Assembly: GCA_965263155.1 (NCBI GenBank)
Contig: OZ253586.1
Location: forward strand, 2,976,001 to 3,040,000
Origin: JAAXIE01 sp965263155
GTDB lineage: Bacteria; Chloroflexota; Dehalococcoidia; Lucifugimonadales; JAAXIE01
Reading direction: 5' to 3'
DNA: 64,000 bases
Positions 56,640 through 64,000 of this stretch are shown here, in pieces (position 1 is the stretch's first letter; the number at the start of each line of letters is the position of its first letter). The notes beneath the pieces were generated by a model. That model saw only the letters and a program-made list of their open reading frames with translations, was not told the DNA's origin and searched no databases. The translations under genes and the position numbers were made by a program.

Positions 56640-56859
56640 CCCCCCTTCCTGTGTGCCGGGGTGCTTTTGGCAGCAGCACCTTTATCTCCGTGTACCTTCG
56701 GGGCTCCGATTCCGCATGGATGTCGCCACCGTGCTCCCGGACTACGTCATAGGCAAGACTCAGTCCGAGTCCGGTGTTCCTCCCCGTATCCCTCGTCGTG
56801 AACAAGGGATTGAACATCTTCGCTCTACAGTGATACCGCCCATCCCCCGCAGACACCAT
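56640..56859 (-). pseudogene. Histidine kinase ATPase-domain fragment
   Basis: Reads KMFNPLFTTRDTGRNTGLGL then SLAYDVVREHGGDIHAES, the F- and G2-boxes of a HATPase_c domain, and EIKVLLPKA at the end. No upstream kinase part exists. A remnant between RidA and the transporter. Confidence 0.7.
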
Positions 56860-56935
56860 ACTCAGGCTCGCGGCCCCAGAATCCCGAAGTCAATGCTAAT
56901 ATGGCACTCACTCGCAGAAGGAGAAATCATCCCTA

Positions 56936-57637
56936 GTGCCTGAAGCCGACGCCCTTCGCCGAACAGCTCTGGTTCTCGTGCTTGTCGGTCTGCTGTGGAG
57001 CCTGCTAGAGGCCGGGGTCTCTTTGTGGGCAGGCATCCAGTCCGGTAGCGTGGCCATCCTCGCTTTCGGCCTAGACAGCATCGTCGAGTTTCTCGCTGGT
57101 GCGGTCCTCGTGTGGCGGTTGAAGACAGAACGGGACGAATTGGAGTCAGAGGCCGCCGAGAGACGGGCACAAAGGCTGCTGGGGCTCAGCTTCTTCCTCC
57201 TAGCCGCCTACATTGTCATCCATTCCGGCGCTAACCTTCTCGGATGGTTGCCCGAGCCGCGTCCCAGCCTTGTGGCCATTGGGATTGTGGTTGCAAGCGC
57301 CGTCGTAATGACCGCTCTCTACATAGCCAAGATGCGCATCGCCACCCGCATGCAGTCCCGCGCGTTGCGAGCCGAGGCCATGGAAAGCCTCTTCTGCGAC
57401 CTCCAAGACCTGACCATCTTGGTCGGCCTCGGCCTCAACACCCTCTTCTCATGGTGGTGGGCCGACCCCGTCTCAGCCCTCTTCCTAGTCCCCTTCTTCC
57501 TCAAAGAGGGCAGGGAAAACCTCTCCGGCCACCACGACCACGACGAAGACCACGAACACCAAGCACCCCAAGTCTGCTTCTGCCCCAGCTGCCTCTACGG
57601 CCTCCGCACCTGCCACGCCGCCTGCTGCCAAGCCTAA
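56936..57637 (+). CDS. Cation-diffusion-type membrane transporter with metal-binding tail
   Basis: 233 residues, GTG start. About five or six hydrophobic segments; FGLDSIVEFLAGAVLVWRL and AEAMESLFCDLQDLT place acidic and Cys residues where CDF transporters bind metal. The C-terminus is GHHDHDEDHEH followed by CFCPSCLYGLRTCHAACC, a His/Asp- and Cys-rich tail. Probably exports or senses Zn or Cu. Distant CDF relative. Confidence 0.75.
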   Translation: MPEADALRRTALVLVLVGLLWSLLEAGVSLWAGIQSGSVAILAFGLDSIVEFLAGAVLVWRLKTERDELESEAAERRAQRLLGLSFFLLAAYIVIHSGANLLGWLPEPRPSLVAIGIVVASAVVMTALYIAKMRIATRMQSRALRAEAMESLFCDLQDLTILVGLGLNTLFSWWWADPVSALFLVPFFLKEGRENLSGHHDHDEDHEHQAPQVCFCPSCLYGLRTCHAACCQA

Positions 57638-57815
57638 CCCCCAACACGCACCCGTCCTGCTCCTCGGCCTACTCCACGTACCACAGGAGGGTACTATTTC
57701 TCACCTCACAACGTATCACCCGTCTACCCGCAGCCTGAGATGGATTCCATCCAGGTGTTTTGAGATACTTCCTTGTTGTGCTGCAACCAGCTGTCGTAGG
57801 AGGGAGGTTGACCCA

Positions 57816-58931
57816 ATGACTTTAGTTGACCGGGCAAGGGAATTTGTTGACGGAGGCGGACCTGCCGCGTTATCGATCCTTCTACCCGCCGCGTTATCGA
57901 CCCTTCTAGTTGATTGCGTCACGGCTGGAAACCACGATGGATTGCTTGCAGTACAACTCCTAGCCCGCGATATGTATGGAGGAAACACATACAACTTGAG
58001 CTTTAAGGCCCCTGCGGCGTACTGCCTGTTGGCGTGGAGGCAGGACGGACTGCAGGCACTCATTGAGAATGCTCTAGAGAAACCGACCTCCAAGAACGTC
58101 TCGTTGGCCTTTCGGTTGCTGGCTAGTACGTCCGAGGGCCAACCCCCACAATCAATTGGGTTATTTCTGTCTGATAGCCAAGTCCCGGAAGCTGTGTCGC
58201 GTGCGGTTGGTGACTGGGACGATCTACGCGTGGAGGCCCGAAGCCACCTGCACAAACTGATGCTCAGCCTAGAAGATGACACCCACGCGACCATTTCCGC
58301 CGGAGCGTCTCTGACGTGGCTCGCTGTTCAGGATCAAGGTGCAGTAAGGAACCTGATTCACGCATTCGCCCTGAGATCCATCGCAGTCGGCCCTAGGGTC
58401 CTAGCAGCGTACGAGGGCTTATTGACTGGAGCAGATGACGACGAGCCATCATTCCAGAGTTTTTTCGAGAAGCATCCCCTCTTGCTCGATCCGGGGGCTT
58501 TCCAAGTTTGGGTTAAGCCTGATTTCCACGGCCAATTGGAGCCCGACTTCATTATACGCACATACGATAACAGTTATGTGATCGTAGAGATTGAGACGCC
58601 TGCCAAACGGTTAGTTACTCGAAACTATCAACTAAGTGCCGATGCAACACATGCAATTACGCAAGTTCTCCAATATCAGGAGTTCTTGCGCACCCATCTC
58701 ACCGCAGCGTCAGAGACTTTTCCTGAGTTTACTCGTCCGGCTGGATTAGTGGTTGTTGGTCGCGAGTCATCGCTAGACGCCGGGCAGAAGGCAGTACTAC
58801 GTTTGGAGAATCTCAGTAGATCTGACATTACCATTGTTGGATTTGATACCTTGGCGGACACTGCGAGAACTATCACAAATAGCGTGATCCACGGCATCCC
58901 TGGAGCAATCGTTGGCACTCGCCTGCCGTAG
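57816..58931 (+). CDS. Shedu-like (DUF4263) nuclease, antiphage defence
   Basis: 371 residues. The first about 200 are helical, repeat-like (VQLLARDMYG, LAFRLLASTS). The C-terminal part holds the DUF4263 core: FFEKHPLLLDPG, LEPDFIIRTYDNSYVIVEIETP with Asp and E-x-E near the K of the PD-(D/E)XK fold, then ITQVLQYQEFL and GLVVVGRES. SduA proteins restrict phage as single-protein systems. Base composition is visibly more AT-rich than its neighbours, as if acquired. Confidence 0.78.
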   Translation: MTLVDRAREFVDGGGPAALSILLPAALSTLLVDCVTAGNHDGLLAVQLLARDMYGGNTYNLSFKAPAAYCLLAWRQDGLQALIENALEKPTSKNVSLAFRLLASTSEGQPPQSIGLFLSDSQVPEAVSRAVGDWDDLRVEARSHLHKLMLSLEDDTHATISAGASLTWLAVQDQGAVRNLIHAFALRSIAVGPRVLAAYEGLLTGADDDEPSFQSFFEKHPLLLDPGAFQVWVKPDFHGQLEPDFIIRTYDNSYVIVEIETPAKRLVTRNYQLSADATHAITQVLQYQEFLRTHLTAASETFPEFTRPAGLVVVGRESSLDAGQKAVLRLENLSRSDITIVGFDTLADTARTITNSVIHGIPGAIVGTRLP

Positions 58932-59083
58932 GCACCACCCCAAGCTTTCTTGAAACGATGTCGAACACGCCCAAAGTCGGCACAGACCTTGTGCCCCATT
59001 CCCTCGTCTACGCAGATCACTTCAGCGCCAATAGCAACGGAACCATGGCTGGACCGAGGTTCCCTATTGTAGGGTGATCTCCT

Positions 59084-59689
59084 TCAAGTTGCGTTCTCGG
59101 CTCTGACAATACCCTTCTTAACCAGCCGGCACCGGAGATATTTCATATCTCGATTGCCTTTGGTTTTGTTGCAATGAGAGCAGAGTAGTTGAATATTCTT
59201 GGCTTGATCGCGCCCACCTTTAGATTTGGGGATAATGTGATCTATCTCAAGAGCGTGGACAGGCAATTCCCACTGACAACCAGAGCATATTTCTTGCTGT
59301 AATCTCGCAAACGCCCCCTTCTCCTTCCTTGGATCAATCACGTCTTCAACGAGTCGGCGTCTGAACCCCGAATCAGTACCGATTCGCCAATGCTTAGCCG
59401 CTGACCATTCGGTAGGTGGTCCCAGCGATCCAGCTAGAGTCCAGCAGGCCTGCGAAATTTCATGTTCGACAAGATATCGCTCCTCAATATCGATGGTTTG
59501 TTCGCGATGATTGATATGCTCCGTTGACTCATATCCACGCATCTTCTTGCCGGGGCATTCTTCACACTCAACCCTCGAGATAACATTGTCACCGCGAACC
59601 CGGACAACATGCTGCTGTTTCTCGTGCCCGCACCTCACACAGACGCCATCATCATCCGTCAGTTGTTCCAGATGCATAATGCTGTTCAA
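59084..59689 (-). CDS. HNH endonuclease
   Basis: 201 residues. CVRCGHEKQQH and CEECPGKK zinc-binding pairs at the N-terminus; the HNH core is CSGCQWELP, LEIDHIIPKSKGGRD, NIQLLCSHCNKTKGNRD. AT-richer than surrounding genes, like the Shedu-like gene it converges with. May be a defence partner or a mobile nuclease. Confidence 0.85.
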   Translation of the reverse strand: MNSIMHLEQLTDDDGVCVRCGHEKQQHVVRVRGDNVISRVECEECPGKKMRGYESTEHINHREQTIDIEERYLVEHEISQACWTLAGSLGPPTEWSAAKHWRIGTDSGFRRRLVEDVIDPRKEKGAFARLQQEICSGCQWELPVHALEIDHIIPKSKGGRDQAKNIQLLCSHCNKTKGNRDMKYLRCRLVKKGIVRAENAT

Positions 59690-59827
59690 CCTTTCATGGC
59701 TTTACCTTCCGCCGTGGCCACCATATATTCTATACTGATGACACGGGCTCACCCAAGAAGGGTTCGACCTTCCACTCACCCAGCTCATGCTTGCATTCTC
59801 CAACAGGAATACCCCAGTAACTCTCAC

Positions 59828-60364
59828 ATGAACATCCTCCTCCACACCACCTTCTCCCTCCAGGACTGGCACACCGCCTGGCACACCGGAGACCACGACC
59901 GCTTCATCGCCTTCGCCAGCGACGACGACGTCTGGAAGAACCTATCCGACCACTTTCCCCACCCCTACACCATGGCTGATGCCGAGGCTTGGGTAGCCCA
60001 GCAGTCCGGCGTAGACCCCGCCAAACACTTCGCGATCTGTGATCCGCAAGGCCCCATCGGCCGCATAGGTCTCACCTTCCGTCAGAGGGGCCCGAGCCAC
60101 TCCGCAGAAATCGGCTACTGGCTGGGCAAGCCCTTCTGGGGCCGTGGCATCATGACCGCCGCCCTGCAGGTGGTCACAACCTACGCGTTTGAGACCCTCG
60201 CCCTAGTCCGTATCGAAGCCCAAGTCAGGACAAACAACAGCGCATCCATCCGCGTACTGGAGAAACTGGGATACAGGCGCCAAGGCCCGCTTCGCCACGC
60301 CGCCCTAAAGCGCGGTGTCCCCGAAAACATCCTGCGATACGCCATCACGCGAGATGACCCGTGA
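59828..60364 (+). CDS. GNAT-family acetyltransferase (RimJ-like)
   Basis: 178 residues from MNILLHTTFSLQDWH. Acetyl-CoA site EIGYWLGKPFWGRGIMTAAL and RVLEKLGYRRQG, typical of ribosomal-protein-type N-acetyltransferases. The longer frame to 59609 passes through non-conserved sequence. Confidence 0.87.
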   Translation: MNILLHTTFSLQDWHTAWHTGDHDRFIAFASDDDVWKNLSDHFPHPYTMADAEAWVAQQSGVDPAKHFAICDPQGPIGRIGLTFRQRGPSHSAEIGYWLGKPFWGRGIMTAALQVVTTYAFETLALVRIEAQVRTNNSASIRVLEKLGYRRQGPLRHAALKRGVPENILRYAITRDDP

Positions 60365-60576
60365 TCCTCTAGAGCAGCACCCTCAACCGGCACCGACGGA
60401 GGCCATAGCAACAACCGGGATGGGAACAATGCCACGCAAAATTGCCATTGCCATTGCCATTGTTGGTGGAGCAGGCGTCTCAGGGCTGGGCGCCGCATGA
60501 CGACCGACAACTATGAAGTAGACATCTCCCCTCCGCCGTATCGCATTTCGTCACATTGCTCTATAATGCAACCAGC

Positions 60577-60668
60577 GCATGATTGCTGCACCAAGGCCTG
60601 ACACAAGAACGGACCGGCCCCTCCTTCCCTCTCTCTTCTTGTTCACCCTCCGCTGCTTCACCTGTGTT
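60577..60668 (+). repeat. Leader repeat A, copy 1
   Basis: Starts GCATGATTG and ends CTTCACCTGTGTT; about 75% identical to 62229-62318. Here it lies between a TATAAT-like promoter and the DEAD-box helicase gene, so it is part of its leader. Confidence 0.75.
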
Positions 60669-60698
60669 GCAATTCTAATTTAGGGAGTCCGTTCTCGT

Positions 60699-62102
60699 AT
60701 GTCTTCTAGCTATACAGCCGCCCCAGTACGCCCCACCACCCGTACCGGTCACCAGACCATCTGCGATGATTGTGGCATGTCCACAACCGTCCCGTTCCGC
60801 CCCACCCAAGGCAAGCCCGTGTATTGCCAGCCATGCTTCAAGTCCCGTCGGCAGGGGCTTCACTCCACCATGAACGCGAGCATCAGCACAAACCCGAGCC
60901 AGCCCCGTACCCACAAGGAGCAAAGCGTCGATACCGCGCCGACCGCCCTCACCCCCCCCACCGATTTTGCGGATGATCTCCTATTCTCTGAGATGCCTTT
61001 GAAGCCCGCGACCAAAGCAGTGATTTCCTGGATGAACATCACAGAGCCCACGCCCATTCAGCAGAAGGCCATCCCCCATCTCATGGCGGGACGAGACCTG
61101 ATTGGCCAAGCGCGCACTGGGTCCGGCAAGACCTTGGCGTTCGCAGTGCCCCTGACAGAGCGGTGCGACTCGAAGGTCCAGCGCATCCAAGCCCTCGTGC
61201 TGGTGCCCACCCGTGAACTGGCCATCCAAGTGGCCGGAGTCATAGAAGCCCTTGCCTCTTCGAGTAAACTCCGCGTGACCTTGCTGTACGGCGGACGTTC
61301 TCTGAAGCCCGAGCACACGGCACTGAAAAGAGGCACCCAAGTTGTCATAGGCACTCCGGGCCGGACGTTGGACCATCTCAGGCAAGGGTCGCTCGACCTG
61401 AGGTCAGTGCAATTTCTCGTGCTGGACGAAGCCGACGAGATGCTGGATCGAGGATTCGCCCACGACGTCGAAGCCATCATAAGCCGGACGCCAAGCGACC
61501 GTCAGACTGCGCTCTTCTCGGCGACAATTCCCGCGTGGGTTGCCGAGACCGCCGGTAAGCATCTGCGGGAGCCCGTAACAGTGGCAGTGGATGCCGGTAT
61601 GCAAGCGCCTCCCTCCGTGGAGCATCTGGTCTACACTATCCGGAAGACTGACAAGATGGATGCCCTGCGGACGTTGCTCGACCGGCGAGACGAAGATGCC
61701 CCCACTATCGTCTTTGGCAAGACCAAGCACGGGGTCAAGAAGCTGGCCGAGAAGCTCATTTCATTGGGCTACCCCGTAGGCGCGCTCCAAGGAAATCTAA
61801 GCCAGACCGCACGTGAACGCGTGATGACGGACTTCCGTTCCGGCGCCGCGTCGATCCTAGTCGCCACAAACGTGGCCGCCAGAGGCTTGGACTTCGAGTC
61901 TATCGGCCAAGTCATCAACTATGACCTGCCGGACTCCGAGTTGCTGTTCACCCACCGTGTCGGACGCACTGGCCGCATGGGCCGCGCCGGCGAGGCCATA
62001 ACGTTCATCACATTCGATGAAGAATCGAAATGGCGTGAGATTGAGCGAGGTCTAGGCCGTCGATTTGCCATTGAGGCCTGGCCGACGTCCCTCAGGCGCT
62101 AA
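60699..62102 (+). CDS. DEAD-box RNA helicase with N-terminal zinc ribbon
   Basis: 467 residues. N-terminal CDDCGMSTTVPFRP and YCQPCF form a CxxC-x(n)-CxxC zinc ribbon; a linker; then the RhlE-type core: Q-motif PTPIQQKAIPHL, ARTGSGKTLAFA, LDEADEMLDRGF, SAT motif LFSATIP, GRTGRMGRAG. Common in Chloroflexota as a cold-shock RNA helicase. A terminator follows its stop. Confidence 0.92.
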   Translation: MSSSYTAAPVRPTTRTGHQTICDDCGMSTTVPFRPTQGKPVYCQPCFKSRRQGLHSTMNASISTNPSQPRTHKEQSVDTAPTALTPPTDFADDLLFSEMPLKPATKAVISWMNITEPTPIQQKAIPHLMAGRDLIGQARTGSGKTLAFAVPLTERCDSKVQRIQALVLVPTRELAIQVAGVIEALASSSKLRVTLLYGGRSLKPEHTALKRGTQVVIGTPGRTLDHLRQGSLDLRSVQFLVLDEADEMLDRGFAHDVEAIISRTPSDRQTALFSATIPAWVAETAGKHLREPVTVAVDAGMQAPPSVEHLVYTIRKTDKMDALRTLLDRRDEDAPTIVFGKTKHGVKKLAEKLISLGYPVGALQGNLSQTARERVMTDFRSGAASILVATNVAARGLDFESIGQVINYDLPDSELLFTHRVGRTGRMGRAGEAITFITFDEESKWREIERGLGRRFAIEAWPTSLRR

Positions 62103-62128
62103 CACCTCGATAGCAACGACCAAAACAG

Positions 62129-62159
62129 AAAGGGGCCAGCGCGACGCGCTGGCCCCTTT
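62129..62159 (+). terminator. Terminator after DEAD-box helicase
   Basis: AAAGGGGCCAGCGC and GCGCTGGCCCCTTT, 14-bp stem, three-base loop, then CTTTG. Confidence 0.85.
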
Positions 62160-62182
62160 CTTTGCGTCCTTCTGTTGTTTGA

Positions 62183-62230
62183 CCCTAATTTGGCGTCCAA
62201 GCCAGCGACCGTATCTCGCTGAACTCCCGC
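62183..62230 (-). repeat. Propeller 3'-end repeat B, copy 1
   Basis: CCCTAATTTGGCGTCCAAGC starts a 48-base match to the 3' end of the propeller gene at 63598-63654. It lies right after the DEAD-helicase terminator. Confidence 0.85.
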
Positions 62231-62318
62231 ATGATTGGTGCAGCAAGCTCTGGCACAAGAACGGACTGGCGCCACCTACCTCTGTCCTCTTGTTCACCTT
62301 CGCTCCTTCACCTGTGTT
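62229..62318 (+). repeat. Leader repeat A, copy 2
   Basis: Resembles 60577-60668 (GCATGATTG start; CTCTTGTTCACC and CTTCACCTGTGTT). Here it lies before mazEF. Confidence 0.75.
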
Positions 62319-62358
62319 CCAACTTAGAGGTTGGATTGACAGAGGTGACCGAACTCTA

Positions 62359-62376
62359 TATATACATATGTATATA
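62359..62376. promoter_or_regulatory. 18-bp palindrome before mazEF
   Basis: TATATACATATGTATATA is a perfect palindrome just before the ribosome site of mazE, a plausible MazE operator. Confidence 0.65.
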
Positions 62377-62395
62377 CGTTAGGAGCATGAAACCG

Positions 62396-62638
62396 ATGGA
62401 GACTCGCATCAGGAAATGGGGCAATAGCCTTGCCGTCCGAATACCTCAGACTCTGGCACGCCAACTTGGGCTGGAACCCGACTCGCCGGTCAACATCACG
62501 GCCAAGGACAATACCTTGACCATTCAACCGGTGAGGCGGCCTACGGTGAGCTTGGATGTCCTTCTGGAAGGTGTCACCGCGGACAATCGGCACGGTGAAG
62601 TTGACACAGGCCCATCGACGCGGCGCGAAGTGTGGTGA
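62396..62638 (+). CDS. mazE: MazE-type antitoxin (AbrB fold)
   Basis: 80 residues from METRIRKWGNSLAVRIPQTL, the AbrB/SpoVT DNA-binding domain; an acidic tail for toxin binding. AGGAG lies ten bases before ATG 62396; ATG 62387 is too close to it. Confidence 0.92.
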   Translation: METRIRKWGNSLAVRIPQTLARQLGLEPDSPVNITAKDNTLTIQPVRRPTVSLDVLLEGVTADNRHGEVDTGPSTRREVW

Positions 62639-62985
62639 GGTCTGAGCGCGTACCGGAGCGCGGCGACGCTGTATGGATCGACTTCAATCCGCAGGCCGGA
62701 AGCGAGCAGGCCGGACGGCGGCCTGCTCTTGTTCTCTCGCCTGGAGCCTACAATGGAAGGGTCGGTCTCGCTTTATTGAGCCCGATCACCCGCCAAGTCA
62801 AGGGATATCCCTTCGAGGTTGTCATACCGCCGGGCCTCAAGGTTGGGGGAGTCATACTGGCCGACCAAGTCAAGAGCTTGGACTGGCGGGCTCGTAACGC
62901 GGAAGTCGTGGCCTCATTGCCTGCAGATTCAATAGACGAGGTACTGGAAAAGATCGGCTTACTCCTAGCTCGGGACGGCAGGTAG
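62635..62985 (+). CDS. mazF: MazF-type mRNA interferase toxin
   Basis: 116 residues. GDAVWIDFNPQAGSEQAGRR is the PemK/MazF start motif; VLSPGAYN and LSPITRQVKGYPFEV follow. Starts at GTG 62635 within the mazE stop codon (GTGA); a GTG three bases earlier is in frame. Cleaves mRNA when free. Confidence 0.92.
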   Translation: MRSERVPERGDAVWIDFNPQAGSEQAGRRPALVLSPGAYNGRVGLALLSPITRQVKGYPFEVVIPPGLKVGGVILADQVKSLDWRARNAEVVASLPADSIDEVLEKIGLLLARDGR

Positions 62986-63029
62986 CTGACCGCATTTAGG
63001 CGCATTGAGCGTCTTCAGTGGACAAGTTG

Positions 63030-63060
63030 GAGGGGCCAGTGTGATGCGCACTGGCCCCTC
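63030..63060 (+). terminator. Terminator after mazEF
   Basis: GAGGGGCCAGTG and CACTGGCCCCTC, then TCTTTACG. Similar in sequence to the helicase terminator at 62129. Confidence 0.85.
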
Positions 63061-63084
63061 TCTTTACGCGTTCTTTTAAGCGAA

Positions 63085-63140
63085 CCCTAATTCGGCATCC
63101 AAGCCAGCGACCGGATCTCGCTGAACCCCCGGTCCAGCTT
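63085..63140 (-). repeat. Propeller 3'-end repeat B, copy 2
   Basis: Matches 63598-63654 almost base for base (CCCTAATTCGGC start to CGGTCCAGCTT). Confidence 0.85.
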
Positions 63141-63142
63141 AC

Positions 63143-63412
63143 CTATGGCGTTCCGTTTCTACCGTCCCAGTCATCCCTCTGTAAGTCATTCAATAGGTAG
63201 TCTCGGATAAGCGCATAGAGTCCCGCGAACTTGGCATCAAGCTTGTCCTCCATCCGTCGTAGGTCATCCTTGCTGGCGAACTTCGCATCCAGCCTGTCCT
63301 CCAGCTGCTGTAAGTCTTCCTTGGTGGCAAACCGCTCCAAGTCCTCCTTGGTAGCCAAGCCCTCCAATACAACCACCAGCTCTTGGTGGGTCACGTACTC
63401 ACCCGTTGCCAT
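63143..63412 (-). CDS. Small coiled-coil protein
   Basis: 89 residues from MATGEYVTHQELVVVLEGL. Two internal repeats of about 20 residues (ATKEDLERFATKEDLQQLED, SKDDLRRMEDKLDAKF) form a coiled coil, ending NDLQRDDWDGRNGTP. Such small coiled-coil ORFs occur beside mobile DNA. Longer frame to 63580 has no helical pattern. Confidence 0.6.
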   Translation of the reverse strand: MATGEYVTHQELVVVLEGLATKEDLERFATKEDLQQLEDRLDAKFASKDDLRRMEDKLDAKFAGLYALIRDYLLNDLQRDDWDGRNGTP

Positions 63413-63543
63413 CAAGCCCCCCCAAACATCCAACTTAACCAAGGCTGGGGCTACATCACCAGTGCCAACCGGCGATATGACGGCCCAAGGATTCCCACCT
63501 ATTCTGCCTCTTTCTCGGATGTGCTTGTCAAGTCGAGGAGAAC

Positions 63544-63573
63544 AAGAGGCCGGGGCATCCACCCCGGCCTCTT
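63544..63573. terminator. Hairpin terminator
   Basis: AAGAGGCCGGGG and CCCCGGCCTCTT, 12-bp stem, six-base loop. On the minus strand it follows the end of the propeller gene. Confidence 0.7.
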
Positions 63574-63597
63574 CCATCACGCCTCTTGTTTGCGAAC

Positions 63598-63654
63598 CCC
63601 TAATTCGGCGTCCAAGCCAGCGACCGGATCTCGCTGAACTCCCGGTCCAGCTTG
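63598..63654 (-). repeat. Propeller 3'-end repeat B, original copy
   Basis: Last codons and stop of the propeller gene (SEIRSLAWTPN). Recurs at 62183-62230 and 63085-63140. Confidence 0.85.
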
Positions 63655-64000
63655 TTCCAGTTGTCGCCCGTGTCCTCGCTGATGAAAATCTCGCCGTAGT
63701 GGCTGTTACTAATGATCAGGTCCGGGTCGGCAGCATTCACCGCGAACACCCACATCGGTGAGTTCGGCTTCGGCACATTCAGGTTCTCCCATGTCTCCCC
63801 ACGGTCCCGCGACCGCAGGATCGTGCCGTCGTCGCCGATGAAGCTATTGCCGTTGCCGATGAACACCGTGTTCGGGTCATCGGGCTTCACGGCCAGACCA
63901 CGGCAGAAGGTCATCGGGAAGTTCTCCCGCGCCCCCACGGTACTCCAGCTCTCGCCAACATCGGTGCTCAAGTACACCTCAGGGGCAGTGCTGGTGATGA
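63600..64000 (-). CDS. BNR/YCF48-like beta-propeller protein, 3' part
   Basis: About 133 codons, open to the window edge. Repeats with Asp-box motifs: STDVGESWSTV, SRDRGETWENL, SEDTGDNWNKL, and CRGLAVKPDDPNTVFIGNG. A sialidase-like or photosystem-assembly-like propeller, commonly secreted in these bacteria. The N-terminal part is outside the window. Confidence 0.8.
   Translation of the reverse strand, partial: ITSTAPEVYLSTDVGESWSTVGARENFPMTFCRGLAVKPDDPNTVFIGNGNSFIGDDGTILRSRDRGETWENLNVPKPNSPMWVFAVNAADPDLIISNSHYGEIFISEDTGDNWNKLDREFSEIRSLAWTPN

Overview
The window looks like a piece of a high-GC Chloroflexota chromosome, most likely a SAR202-type member of the Dehalococcoidia. This rests on gene content rather than on any marker search. 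It holds a histidine kinase fused to an OmpR-type regulator, a molybdopterin hydroxylase subunit, a luciferase-like monooxygenase, VOC, SDR, CoA-transferase and crotonase genes of a catabolic type, BNR/YCF48-like and PD40 propellers, and many GTG/TTG starts. Core genes (pyrG, transaldolase, rho) sit at 49-53 kb among much accessory and decaying DNA.

Layout. 0-1.3 kb: 5' part of a secreted protein gene (minus strand) with its leader. 1.4-4.7 kb: hybrid kinase-regulator and a broken NmrA-like gene. 4.7-14.1 kb: accessory zone with LRR fragments, lipoproteins, a putative PD-(D/E)XK nuclease, a hydantoinase B remnant, transposase fragments, a DNA methyltransferase remnant and an orphan CRISPR array. 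14.2-14.9 kb: VapBC. 15.4-23.8 kb: sugar-nucleotide and surface-modification cluster (UDP-glucose dehydrogenase, two epimerases, GT4, SPASM radical SAM, WG-repeat/O-methyltransferase fusion, histidine phosphatase). 24-37 kb: a second decaying zone with two EEP nucleases (one with an amber codon), a broken secreted HNH nuclease, a lone I-E-like CRISPR repeat, tRNA-Ile(UAU), a PadR/membrane pair, recombinase and transposase remnants, and a large exonuclease-RecQ-UvrD pseudogene. 37.4-48.9 kb: intact catabolic block. 49.1-55.3 kb: pyrG, transaldolase, rho and a molybdopterin hydroxylase. 55.4-64 kb: accessory zone with HigBA, RidA, a metal transporter, a Shedu-like defence gene, an HNH nuclease, a DEAD-box helicase, MazEF and a propeller gene whose 3' end recurs three times.

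How genes work together. The 15.4-23.8 kb set could make UDP-uronic acid-type sugars and attach them to a methylated or radical-SAM-modified product. The 37-47 kb set fits stepwise CoA-dependent breakdown of organic acids: hydroxy-acid or keto-acid dehydrogenation, ring or C-C chemistry by VOC enzymes, CoA transfer, hydration and SDR oxidation. Three toxin-antitoxin pairs, a Shedu-like gene, nucleases and CRISPR remnants mark defence or mobility hotspots. Short direct repeats around the DEAD-helicase, MazEF and coiled-coil modules suggest repeated insertion at the 3' end of one propeller gene. Pseudogene lesions (single-base indels, amber codons, truncations) are frequent between 3.7 and 36.5 kb and rare from 37 kb onward.
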